From: Cognataquiflexum rubidum
Lineage (GTDB): Bacteria > Bacteroidota > Bacteroidia > Cytophagales > Cyclobacteriaceae
Length of the DNA: 64,000 bases
Direction: 5' to 3'
Assembly: GCF_022538115.1 (NCBI RefSeq)
Contig: NZ_JAKZAL010000016.1
Location: 1-64,000 of the forward strand
Position numbers and translations under genes: made by a program. Below the pieces are notes generated by a model. It was not told where the DNA came from. It made no database searches and saw only the letters and a program-made list of their open reading frames with translations. Of the stretch, positions 36,998-45,708 are shown one piece after another (position 1 is the stretch's first letter; each line of letters opens with the position of its first letter).

Positions 36998-37744
36998 ATG
37001 AAAAAGCAAGCATTTATATTTCTGATTTCAGCTTCCATGGCATTTGCCTGTGGGGGAAACCAAGAGGCAACCGAGGAAACTGAGGTTGCAGAGGTAGCTG
37101 AAACTGTTGCTCCTGAATCTGAATGGATCAGCCTATTTGATGGAACTTCATTTAACGGATGGTCCAAATATGGTGGGGGAGAAGTCGGCAAAGCCTGGAA
37201 AGTTCAGGATGGCGCCATTTACCTTGATGCCACCAACAAAGCCGGCTGGCAAACAGGTGACGGTGGTGACATCGTGACCAATGAGGAGTTTGACAACTAC
37301 CACTTACAAGTGGAGTGGAAAATAGCTCCAAACGGAAACAGCGGCATTATCTTCTTTGTGCATGAAGCACCCGAATACACCTATCCTTGGAATACCGGCA
37401 TGGAAATGCAGGTTCTAGACAATAATGGACATCCTGATGCCAAGATCGTCAGCCACCGTGCAGGTGATTTGTATGACCTGATCGTCAGCAGTGAAGAGAC
37501 GGTCAAGCCTGTTGGAGAATGGAATCTTGCTGAGATCATCGCCAAAGACGGTAACCTTGAACTTCACCTTAACGGTGTCATGATCGTGTCTACCACACTT
37601 TGGACTCCTGAATGGGAAGCTTTGATCGCCAAAAGCAAATTCAAAGACATGCCTGGATTCGGTACTTTCAAGAAAGGTAAGATCGCACTTCAAGACCATG
37701 GTGATGAAGTTTGGTTTAAAAACATCAGAATCAAGAAGCTGTAG
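36998..37744 (+). CDS. DUF1080 (3-keto-disaccharide hydrolase) lipoprotein
   Basis: 248 residues from ATG 36998; a longer in-frame start at 36905 lies within the cytochrome gene and is rejected because the lipoprotein signal starts here (MKKQAFIFLISASMAFACGG, Cys18). The mature part is the jelly-roll DUF1080 domain: WISLFDGTSFNGW near 45, DIVTNEEFDNYHLQVEW, NSGIIFFVHE and GMEMQVLDN. DUF1080 proteins are now linked to hydrolysis or elimination of 3-keto-glycosides. It is the last gene of the rightward operon, followed by a terminator. Confidence 0.92.
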   Translation: MKKQAFIFLISASMAFACGGNQEATEETEVAEVAETVAPESEWISLFDGTSFNGWSKYGGGEVGKAWKVQDGAIYLDATNKAGWQTGDGGDIVTNEEFDNYHLQVEWKIAPNGNSGIIFFVHEAPEYTYPWNTGMEMQVLDNNGHPDAKIVSHRAGDLYDLIVSSEETVKPVGEWNLAEIIAKDGNLELHLNGVMIVSTTLWTPEWEALIAKSKFKDMPGFGTFKKGKIALQDHGDEVWFKNIRIKKL

Positions 37745-37765
37745 ATTTCTACAAAATTCATTGAA

Positions 37766-37801
37766 AAAAAAGAAACCCGGGCCAAGGCTCGGGTTTTGTT
37801 G
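37766..37801 (+). terminator. terminator of the rightward keto-sugar operon
   Basis: Stem between ACCCGGGCC (about 37775-37783) and GGCTCGGGT (37786-37794) with one G-U pair and a T-rich end (TTTTGTTGTTT). Confidence 0.75.
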
Positions 37802-37819
37802 TTTATTGGGGAAAGCAAT

Positions 37820-38476
37820 TTATTTTCCAGGAAGCCTAAAAACCAAACCTCCATCAAATCCAAATTGGTACATAGTTGAATAAGTTGCAATCCCTGCACC
37901 TGCACCACCTGTACCAAAAAATAATCCACCCCCCACTGATTGAACAGCTGAGAATAAAGATGCCTGAATTCTGATAGCTACATTGTCAGCTACCCAGAAG
38001 TTGGATCCTCCTCTGATATTCCAAGCAAATTTTGTTGAGTTATTGGTATTTCCGTTGCCCGGATTTCTCACGTTAAAAATTCCCATACCCAAACCTCCTC
38101 CAACAAAAGGTTCGACAGTTTCATTGAGCGGAATGTAATTGGTGAAATTCAACATGATCCAGTTAATTCCCAATTCAAAATTTGAAGCATTAAGCCCACC
38201 CCCGCCTATATTCGGATCCCGGTAGGTCGTCGGAGCAGTGGTGTCTTGCCTTTTATATTGAAGTTCGATGGCACGGTTGCCGGGAATGGCATATTCCAAT
38301 CCCAGACCCCATCTGAATCCATCTTGGATTTGCCCTTGGGCATAGGAATTTGCAGAATAATAATTATCAAAACTGTCCGGGAAAACATAACCCGCATAGG
38401 TATTGACACGAAGTCCCTGAGCAAATCCAAATCCACTCAATACCATCAATACGATAAGAATAATTGATTTTTTCAT
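37820..38476 (-). CDS. outer-membrane beta-barrel protein
   Basis: 218 residues. Signal peptide 1-19 ending GFAQ. Strand-rich mature protein: LRVNTYAGYVFPDSF, GFRWGLGLEYAI, NRAIELQYKRQ, GGGLGMGIFNV and WNIRGGSNFWVADNVAIR, ending DGGLVFRLPGK. The pattern fits the small OmpA-like or OprF-like eight-stranded outer-membrane barrels. Function unknown. The gene is alone and convergent with the DUF1080 gene. Confidence 0.82.
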   Translation of the reverse strand: MKKSIILIVLMVLSGFGFAQGLRVNTYAGYVFPDSFDNYYSANSYAQGQIQDGFRWGLGLEYAIPGNRAIELQYKRQDTTAPTTYRDPNIGGGGLNASNFELGINWIMLNFTNYIPLNETVEPFVGGGLGMGIFNVRNPGNGNTNNSTKFAWNIRGGSNFWVADNVAIRIQASLFSAVQSVGGGLFFGTGGAGAGIATYSTMYQFGFDGGLVFRLPGK

Positions 38477-38731
38477 TTTAATAGGGTTTATAAAGTTGTT
38501 CTCTTATTGATTAAATCAAAAACTTTGGAAGCGTCATTTTATGTCCTACTTCATTTAATTTTTTAGTACGTTTCTCTATTTATAAAACTACGTTTTCCAT
38601 CCTTGGCAGGTAATGATGTTTATCTCTTGGAAACATGGTCACTATCAGGATATAATTCTGAAATATTTTTTTCTTCAAAATATGAATGGGTCAACAACAT
38701 ATAGGATTGGATGATGGATTAATAAACCATA

Positions 38732-39094
38732 TTACTCCTTCTTTTTTCCGGTAAATGTTCCCTCAGCCATTGTTCCCAATTTCACTTTACCCTTCATTTC
38801 ATTTCCGGTCACTGTACCGTCATATTCGATGATTTCTCCACTTATGCTGAATTCAAGGTGAATGGTATTGCCTTTGAGTGTTCCTTTTACTTCGGAATCT
38901 CCCAACTGACCGGTATAGGTTCCCTTCAGGTTGGTGGCGTCCACGTGGTCAAGCACAAATGTCGGCGAACCGCTCCCCATATTTGTCTCAACATTCATAA
39001 TCCACTTTCCTTTTACATTTATGGCGGTTTGTGCCAATAGAAAATCGGTTTTTACTACAAAGAATAAGATGAGAATAAAGGCTAATTTTTTCAT
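38732..39094 (-). CDS. small secreted beta-rich protein of unknown function
   Basis: 120 residues. Signal peptide 1-22 (ending LLAQ). The mature part consists of short beta strands with a repeated Gly-Thr pattern: LKGTYTGQLGDS, VKGTLKGNTIHLEF, YDGTVTGNEMKGKVKLG and AEGTFTGKKKE. This resembles the beta-sandwich or lipocalin-like 'G-T-x-x-G' small proteins found in Bacteroidota and Planctomycetes next to hydrolases. I do not assign a function. Confidence 0.75.
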   Translation of the reverse strand: MKKLAFILILFFVVKTDFLLAQTAINVKGKWIMNVETNMGSGSPTFVLDHVDATNLKGTYTGQLGDSEVKGTLKGNTIHLEFSISGEIIEYDGTVTGNEMKGKVKLGTMAEGTFTGKKKE

Positions 39095-39282
39095 TTCGAT
39101 TGATTTGAGTGAAAGTCGAATTTAAGAAAATTCTGATATTTTTTTATTTCACTTTTTATGCTCTTTGGGTAAGTTTCTGATTCCTGCCTTTGGTTTTTAT
39201 TTTCAGATTTGACATCCCCCTGGTGGCAACATCCAATGAGTAGTTTTTTGAGCAACTACCTGAAGAAATTGAATTGAAGGAT

Positions 39283-40608
39283 TTAAGCAATAGCAGCCTT
39301 TTCCTGCTTTTCTAATTTTCTGACTACCATCAATAGAATCAGCCCGATGGAAAACCAAATGGCCAAAGCAATGATCGAATTGCGCATGCTGCCTGTGAGG
39401 TTGTCCATAAATCCCCACATGACGAGTCCGCACATCATGGCCAACTTTTCGCAGACATCAAAGAAGCTGAAGTAACCTGCGTTGTTTTCTGTTTTGGGGA
39501 TAAACTTCGCATAAGTCGACCGGGACAAGGACTGTATTCCTCCCATCACCATCCCAATAAAGAAACCTGCGATATAAAAGTGGAAGGCGGTTTGAATAAA
39601 ATAGCTGCCGATGCACACGAAAATCCAAATAGTCACTGCAATAGTCAGAGCCTGAAGGTTTCCCATCTTTTTGGAGATCCATGCAAACAGGAACGCACCG
39701 ATAATACCTACATATTCCAATAAAAGGATGGTTATGATCAACTCTGTCATGCCCATTCCGACTTCCTTTTCCCCAAATGATGCAGCCATAAACATTACCG
39801 TCTGTACACCCATGATATAGAAGAAAAAACTCATCAGGTACATCTTTAATTTTGGTTCGTTCTTAAGTCTCCCCCAGATCTTGGCCAATTCCCGGTATCC
39901 GTTGAGGAGAAACTTCCTCTCTGTCGTGGTTTTGGAATAGATTCCCTTGGGAAGCTTTCGAAAAGTAACCTGCGCAAATCCAAACCACCATATGCCTGTG
40001 AGGAGAAATGAAATTCTGGGGAGTAGCGAACCATCTTCTATGCCTAGGGTTTCCTGATTGAGGATGGCGGCAAGATTGAGGAGTAGTAGGGTCGTAGAAC
40101 CGATATAACCAAATGCGTAACCCCGCGCGCTGACTTTGTCCTGTTGGTCTTCAGTGGCGATAGCGGGGAGATATGAATTATAAAAAACAATGCTGCCCGA
40201 ATATCCGATCGTCGCCAGCATCATGAAGGCCAATCCGAAGTGAACCATTTCGGGTCCATCAAAAAAGAAAAGAGATGAACAGCCGATCGCACCCAGGTAG
40301 CAAAAGAACTGCATAAACCTTTTTTGATTGCTGTAATAATCCGATATCGAAGACAGGAGTGGAGAGACCAGGGCAATGATTCCAAAAGCAATACCGAGGT
40401 TGATGGAGTAAGCCGCTGTATTTTCGATCTCCAATCCGAAAACCGTGATTTTGCTGCCGGCGTCGGTGGTAGTAATCGAATTGTAATAAGCTGGGAAAAT
40501 CGCCGAGGCGATCACCAAAGAATAAGCGGAATTGGACCAATCATACATGGCCCAAGCACGAATCGTTTTTCGGTCATTCTTTGCGATGACCTGACTGTCT
40601 TCTTTCAT
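39283..40608 (-). CDS. MFS transporter, UMF1/Atg22-like family
   Basis: 441 residues with about 12 membrane helices. The N-terminal IRAWAMYDWSNSAYSLVIASA is characteristic of the UMF1 (Atg22-related) MFS family (core motif YDWSNSAYS), as is the internal GGIQSLSRSTYAKFIP near 350. Yeast Atg22 exports amino acids from the vacuole; the bacterial substrate is unknown. Cytoplasmic membrane. Monocistronic. Confidence 0.9.
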   Translation of the reverse strand: MKEDSQVIAKNDRKTIRAWAMYDWSNSAYSLVIASAIFPAYYNSITTTDAGSKITVFGLEIENTAAYSINLGIAFGIIALVSPLLSSISDYYSNQKRFMQFFCYLGAIGCSSLFFFDGPEMVHFGLAFMMLATIGYSGSIVFYNSYLPAIATEDQQDKVSARGYAFGYIGSTTLLLLNLAAILNQETLGIEDGSLLPRISFLLTGIWWFGFAQVTFRKLPKGIYSKTTTERKFLLNGYRELAKIWGRLKNEPKLKMYLMSFFFYIMGVQTVMFMAASFGEKEVGMGMTELIITILLLEYVGIIGAFLFAWISKKMGNLQALTIAVTIWIFVCIGSYFIQTAFHFYIAGFFIGMVMGGIQSLSRSTYAKFIPKTENNAGYFSFFDVCEKLAMMCGLVMWGFMDNLTGSMRNSIIALAIWFSIGLILLMVVRKLEKQEKAAIA

Positions 40609-40740
40609 CTGATTTGGTTATTGGGCTAGTGGTACCCAATGAAGATAAAAAGAATTTTGTCCAAAAAACAGAAGAAGGAATCAGAACAATCATCTCAAAC
40701 CCAATACCTGATTTTTTTTACGATCAGGAACCAGGTTTTT

Positions 40741-41868
40741 TTAGGCAAGTTTCAGTTTCAAAGAAAACAGGTAATTGAAATAAGGGACTTTCTTCAAGAT
40801 ATAAATGAGGAGCAAACAAAGAAACAGTATGGCCCCTGCAAAAATCATCCCCCCGATAAAGGTGCTGAAAAAGTCAAATTCGATGAAAAACGGTTTGATC
40901 AAAGCGCCGACGATTCTATGTAGAAGATAGATGCCCAAGGTATTTTTACTGACATGTCGGATTATTTTACCTGAAAGGCCATGGTTATTGTATTGCATCG
41001 AAAGGATAAAAATGGATACGACCATGACCAAAGCAAAGACAGAATCAAACGCTTCGAAGCCAATGTCCCAGGTTTCCCCTTGTCTGAATGATATAAGGAC
41101 ACCATAGGAAAATAACAAGGCCATAGACACCGGGATTGCTATAAAGGACAGTATCCGGTTTCTGTTGGTGAGGATGGAGTCTTTCATAGAGAATACAATT
41201 CCACCCAGCATGAAATAGCCGATAGAAAAACCATAGATTCCGCTGAAAGCATTGAACCCGCCAAAGTAATTGAGGAAAAAATAAGTGTTCAAAAATTTTC
41301 CCGAAACCGTGCTTGCCACATTCAGCAGAAGCCCGAGAAAGGTATTTCCAAATGACAAAATCATCACACAGGCAAAAAAGAAATAGAAGTAGTTCTTTTT
41401 GGTTTTGAATGCCAAAAAAAGCAAAGGGAAAAATATGTAGATCACCACAAGTGCTTCCAAAAACCAAAGGTGGTTTACCCATCCGGTTTTCAAAGTATAG
41501 ATATCCTTTATGATTCCAGATACAGAAATACTTTCACCATATATCAACGAAAGTGAAATCATAGTAATGAACCCCCAGGCAATAACCAGGATGCCTGTTT
41601 TTAGGATCTTGGAGACATGGACTTTAAGGCTAAACCCCGACTTGTTTAAGAGCAAAGCGCCATTGATAAAAAAGAAAATCGGCACTCAGGTGCTGAAAAT
41701 GGAGAAAATAAAGAAATTGGAATAAGCCCCCGTTTTTCCTGTCCCAATAAAGTCAACTTCCATAATTGGGAAATGGTAAATCAGGACAAAATAAATGGCC
41801 ATTGCCTTCATCAAATCCAAGCCGTCATAGGTCTGATATTTTTTTGCAGCAGGAGGATTTTGTTGCAT
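40741..41868 (-). pseudogene. acyltransferase family 3 membrane protein interrupted by an in-frame TGA
   Basis: The frame from ATG 41868 to the stop at 40741 is 376 codons long and open except for one TGA at 41686-41688. The first 60 codons contain YDGLDLMKAMAIYFVLIYHF (first helix and His of acyltransferase-3 proteins; core motif LVLIYHF-type). After the TGA the same frame goes on with VPIFFFINGALLLN, the next conserved family motif, and eight or nine further membrane helices. So one gene seems broken by a single nonsense change. A GTG directly after the TGA could restart translation of a 314-residue protein without the first helix. Confidence 0.8.
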
Positions 41869-42145
41869 TTCAAAAATTCAATTAGGTGGTTTATGTAGGC
41901 GAAAGGGGAACTTTTCCTTAAGGGTAATTCAACACTATGCAAAAAACGCTGCATAGATTGATTTTGTTGAAAAAGTGACTTTCTGAAAGCAAAACTAAAC
42001 CATTATAACGCCACTTCCAAAATTGGAATTTGGAAATGGTCCGGACATGTATAGGTCAGGTGAGTTGAAAAAAATACATGACCTGCTTAGAATGCTTATT
42101 TGGTTTTGGATTATCCCATTCTGATTGCATCAAGATCTCCTAATC
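41869..42145. other. intergenic region, no gene seen
   Basis: 277 AT-rich bases between the acyltransferase pseudogene start and the pyrophosphatase stop. I find no coding frame with recognisable features, no clear hairpin with a T-run and no consensus promoter. The promoter of the acyltransferase gene should lie here. Confidence 0.4.
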
Positions 42146-42826
42146 CTACCGTTGGTTTTGATACGCTGCAATGGCTTCCTGTAGGACTTGGAAGGCCTCT
42201 TCTTTTTCACCTATTGATTTGATTTCCACTTGACCTTTTCCTTTGTAATTTTCAAACCAGATAGTCAATATTTCAATCATCCCCGGATAATCATCCTCTA
42301 GGTTTTCCATAGTGCGAATATTTTCTAGGTATCCTTTTGTCGGCAAAGCGATCAATTTGTCATCCAATTCGCCATTATCAAGCATTCTGAAAATCCCAAT
42401 GACACGACATTCTACGAGGCTTCCTCGGGTTAGGGGCGGTCCCAAAATCAGAATATCAAGAGGATCTCCATCTCCGCCTACTGCAGCATCTTGTAATGAT
42501 TGGGGAACCATCCCATAGTTTCCCGGATACCCTAGGTAGTCCACAACACGTCTGATTCCATCTATTTCGGGCAATTCAAGGTGACCGTTCTCCTTATTGA
42601 CTTCCCACTTTTCCAAGGTTCCTGTTGGGATTTCGACCACCACGTTGATTAGGGAATCTCCAACCATTGCAGGATAACCGTGAAGATAATGAACTGAATC
42701 CTTGATCGAATATTCCTCTATCGGAGGCGATTGAAGCAGATCAGTTTGCATTTCTTCATTTTGATTTTTGCAGGAAAACAAAACAAAACAAACAAGTAAA
42801 ATGGAGGTAGAAATTGCCTTTTTCAT
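42146..42826 (-). CDS. inorganic pyrophosphatase (family I), lipoprotein-anchored
   Basis: 226 residues. Lipobox FVLFSC predicts lipidation at Cys19, so it is outside the cytoplasm, which is unusual since family I pyrophosphatases are normally cytosolic. The catalytic core is intact: VEIPTGTLEKWEV, YLGYPGNYG, and GDGDPLDILI with Asp119, Asp121 and Asp124 binding metal, then DNGELDDKLIALP. It should hydrolyse pyrophosphate in the periplasm or at the outer membrane. No signal-less second copy is visible in the window. Confidence 0.88.
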   Translation of the reverse strand: MKKAISTSILLVCFVLFSCKNQNEEMQTDLLQSPPIEEYSIKDSVHYLHGYPAMVGDSLINVVVEIPTGTLEKWEVNKENGHLELPEIDGIRRVVDYLGYPGNYGMVPQSLQDAAVGGDGDPLDILILGPPLTRGSLVECRVIGIFRMLDNGELDDKLIALPTKGYLENIRTMENLEDDYPGMIEILTIWFENYKGKGQVEIKSIGEKEEAFQVLQEAIAAYQNQR

Positions 42827-42870
42827 TTAGTTTAAAGTAATTTAAAATATCATATAGAGGCATTCTTTCT

Positions 42871-43281
42871 CTAATCAATTCTGTTTAACTCCATATAGTG
42901 AGTTCGTAGGTAATGATAAAGCCTTTGAACATTAATAGGGTCGGAGGTATCCATAATTTTAACCGTTTCACCTTTGAAAATAAGAGTTATCAATAAATAT
43001 CGAACCCTATAAATATTATCAAATGATTTCCACATGACCAAATCATCTAAATTATAAGATTTCACTCCAAACAAAGTTTTTATGACAATCGTGTTTCGAT
43101 CCTGTAAAATCTTGGAGTAATTTTTTAAAATTCTGATAATCAAATATCCTAAAAAGGCAGATGAAAAAACCATTATTCCAATGAGTAAATAATCAGCTTT
43201 AAAAATTATTAAAAAATATATAAACAGAAGAGTTCCTAAAAACATGAATCCTGCAAAAAGGAGCTGTGCGTAAAATTTCAT
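42871..43281 (-). CDS. small membrane protein of unknown function
   Basis: 136 residues. Two membrane helices near 7-27 and 30-52 are followed by a soluble part of about 80 residues, with short strands (NTIVIKTLFGVKSYNLDDLVMW, split as TIVIKTLFGVKSYNL) and KGETVKIMDT. This two-helix plus PH-like domain layout is common in Bacteroidota but has no fixed function. Between the pyrophosphatase and the dioxygenase-like genes, same strand. Confidence 0.65.
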   Translation of the reverse strand: MKFYAQLLFAGFMFLGTLLFIYFLIIFKADYLLIGIMVFSSAFLGYLIIRILKNYSKILQDRNTIVIKTLFGVKSYNLDDLVMWKSFDNIYRVRYLLITLIFKGETVKIMDTSDPINVQRLYHYLRTHYMELNRID

Positions 43282-43353
43282 TTTTAAAGATTTTAAAGTG
43301 CTTTGTCGCTTTAAGTAATGATTTTTTTTGATTTTAAAAAAAATATACTGTTT

Positions 43354-44565
43354 TCAATTATGCGGCATTCCATCCAAATCAAAAAAATCTCCCCGGGATC
43401 TGTCCAAGGAATTTGATATTAATGCAAAATTTTTTGAATTCGCTTTCAGGTCAAGGTACTTATCGACAATCCTCCGGTTCTTATAAATGATGAATGTGTT
43501 CCCTGTTTCAGGATTGATCTTGTTTAGGTTAGCCTCTCTTTTGGAATCACTGAAGGAGGGAACGAAAGTCAAAGCAGTCCTTTGAAGATTCAGTTCTCTA
43601 CCAATAGTTTCAAGTTCATTGGCCCTTTTTGATTTGCTATATCCGTTTTCATTTCCATATACAAAATAAGCTTTGAGATATATTTGTCTCGACATGCTCT
43701 GTAATTCCAAAAACCCAAGCCATTTTTTGATGTCGTCCCAATCAGGATTATTTCCCACGAATAATACGATCCCGTGGTATCTTCCATACTTGCAGACTGG
43801 ACAAGCCTGGCTTCCTTTATCCGGCCCAAAGGCATGGAATGGGATAAAAGAGGGTTGGTCCTCTCCAATGTTTAATCCTGACTTTTTGTTCGAAACATCC
43901 TTTTGCGGATAATTGGGGATATTCAACCCTAAGATGATGTCATGTTCGGCGATCTGCAAATTGCCTTTCAAAAGCACCCTTACAATTCCGCTTCCTGCCC
44001 GGTTTTCGGGTGGATATTTTTTCATATATGGAATCAAAAGCGGATCATCATCAAAAACGACATCATCGGTATAGTACTCATTTTTGATATCAGATTCTTT
44101 GATTGAAAGGTGAATATGTGCAGGCAAATCCTCATTGGGATAAGGGGCAGGTCGTATGGTGTAGATGCTGTATTTTCCGTTTTCATCGGATTTTACCCAA
44201 CCTCTAAACCTTCCATGACTTTTTGCTTTTGGATCAGTTTTGGTGTCCGCAGTATAATATCCTTCGGTGTCGGTATGCCAATAATAGATAATGATATTTG
44301 GAGCCGGAGTCTTTCCACCGGGTTCGAAAACAGTTCCTGTTAACAGAAGCTTTTGTACTTTTTCTTTGTACCAACCGGCACTGGTGTCTGTTGCGTTTAT
44401 TTCTTTTGGAATGCCGATATACATCAATTCGCAGCCGTCACAACCTCCTCCGATAACACTGTTTCTTTGACTTGGAGAGGTTCTATTTTCAGTATTTCCT
44501 GTTTGACCTTTACAGCCAAAAGCAAAAAACACGAGTAACAACCAGGTTAGGGTTCCCTTTTTCAT
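43354..44565 (-). CDS. lipoprotein: intradiol dioxygenase-like domain fused to a thioredoxin-like CxxC domain
   Basis: 403 residues. Lipobox GCK gives Cys18. Residues about 45-215 match intradiol ring-cleavage dioxygenases: the iron ligands are likely Tyr104 (HTDTEGYY), Tyr142 (TIRPAPYPN), His150 and His152 (PAHIHLS), and RGWVKSDENGKYSIYTI is the conserved strand pair. Residues about 235-395 look thioredoxin-like: ACPVCKYG (Cys254, Cys257), FVPSFSD and TFIIYKNRRIVDKYLDL. The fusion and lipid anchoring are unusual. An extracellular aromatic substrate is possible, but the domain may be non-catalytic. Confidence 0.75.
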   Translation of the reverse strand: MKKGTLTWLLLVFFAFGCKGQTGNTENRTSPSQRNSVIGGGCDGCELMYIGIPKEINATDTSAGWYKEKVQKLLLTGTVFEPGGKTPAPNIIIYYWHTDTEGYYTADTKTDPKAKSHGRFRGWVKSDENGKYSIYTIRPAPYPNEDLPAHIHLSIKESDIKNEYYTDDVVFDDDPLLIPYMKKYPPENRAGSGIVRVLLKGNLQIAEHDIILGLNIPNYPQKDVSNKKSGLNIGEDQPSFIPFHAFGPDKGSQACPVCKYGRYHGIVLFVGNNPDWDDIKKWLGFLELQSMSRQIYLKAYFVYGNENGYSKSKRANELETIGRELNLQRTALTFVPSFSDSKREANLNKINPETGNTFIIYKNRRIVDKYLDLKANSKNFALISNSLDRSRGDFFDLDGMPHN

Positions 44566-44635
44566 TTGATTTTTTTCTGTAAAAATCAGTCATTAAAAAC
44601 CTGGTTTGCAAATCAAAAACGCCAACAGGATGGAA

Positions 44636-45472
44636 TTATAGCTTATCCTGAGTAAGAAGTTCAAGTTTGGCTTTGAAGTCCTTTGCAAAATTCCTACTGA
44701 TTCTGAGCACTGTTCCTTCATCCATCATCACATCATAATCCCCGTTCTGTCGGGATTTATAGGATTGGACGTGAGTCAGGTTTACAATTTCAGATTTGTG
44801 AATCCTGACAAAATACCTGTTGTCTAATTTTTCCGATAAGAATTTTAAAGTTTGGCTATAAAGGAATTTACTCCCTTGATAATAGACATTGACATAGGGA
44901 GTATTGGCAGAAAAATAGAGCACCTCCTTGGTTGGAATATGAAGTTGCTTGTTTCCTTCCTTGATTGTGAGACTAGTCAAAAATTCATTTTGACCATTGA
45001 TTTTTGATTTGTGTAGGCTTTGGAAATTGTTCAATCGGGCTTTAAAAAACGAATACAGGACTATAGGAACGGTATATAAAAGAAAAACTTTGAAGAAATG
45101 TTGGGTAAGGCCAAACTGAAAGGTCTGACCGAACTCAAAAGTATGAGGATAAAACACAGACGAAATGAGCCATACCAATCCGGGAAAAGCAAAAAGGTGG
45201 ATGATGATCGGAATGAGAACAATAAGGGCAAATCTCACTTTGGTTTTGGAAACTTCAACAAGACTCAGCTGTCCATACCAAAGCGGTAAGAAAATCCACC
45301 AATACGAACTAAACAATAGAGATTCCGAAATGAAAAAGCCATAGTTTTGGAATCTGGATTCAAGAAAATCAATCAGTACAGTCAGGAAAATACAGGTGAC
45401 CAAAAAACCCAACAAAATAAATGGTTTCCCAAACGAAAATTCAACTAGTCCTTTTATAAAAAACTGTTTCAT
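44636..45472 (-). CDS. membrane-bound LytTR-domain transcription regulator
   Basis: 278 residues. Four membrane helices in the first 150 residues are followed by a LytTR DNA-binding domain at about 170-275: KQLHIPTKEVLYFSANTPYVNVYY (split as PTKEVLYFSAN), FLYSQTLKFLSEKL, YFVRIHKSEIVNLTHVQSY (core IVNLTHVQSY) and LRISRNFAKDFKAKL. There is no receiver domain, so signals probably come through the membrane part directly. Target genes unknown. It is upstream of the dioxygenase-like lipoprotein gene on the same strand. Confidence 0.85.
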   Translation of the reverse strand: MKQFFIKGLVEFSFGKPFILLGFLVTCIFLTVLIDFLESRFQNYGFFISESLLFSSYWWIFLPLWYGQLSLVEVSKTKVRFALIVLIPIIIHLFAFPGLVWLISSVFYPHTFEFGQTFQFGLTQHFFKVFLLYTVPIVLYSFFKARLNNFQSLHKSKINGQNEFLTSLTIKEGNKQLHIPTKEVLYFSANTPYVNVYYQGSKFLYSQTLKFLSEKLDNRYFVRIHKSEIVNLTHVQSYKSRQNGDYDVMMDEGTVLRISRNFAKDFKAKLELLTQDKL

Positions 45473-45708
45473 TTTAAAATTTTGATCTAGAGCAGCAGAA
45501 TATCATCAAGTTTATAAAATAAACACCAACCAAAAAATATCAGGTAAATTTTTTATAAAGCTAATTACGCTACATTTTAATGGTGGTTGTTCTCTTATCC
45601 TCCACCGATCCCTTTCATTTTCCATTGGTAGATTTTGAAGTTTAAGGACTGTTATTTTAAAAGTCAATGCCCTATATTACAGCAGTTTTGCATCCCGAAA
45701 TAACATTT
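45473..45708. other. intergenic region between divergent LytTR and dehydrogenase genes
   Basis: About 235 bases with no clear gene. Promoters for both divergent genes should lie here; I find no consensus match that I trust. The second dehydrogenase small-subunit gene has an in-frame ATG at 45667 inside this stretch, judged not to be the start. Confidence 0.35.

Noticed and set aside
41686-41688. TGA as a selenocysteine codon in the acyltransferase gene
   Set aside because: Family role of Cys at this site is from memory, no selenocysteine genes are visible here, and plain nonsense mutation is simpler. Kept only as a question in the findings.
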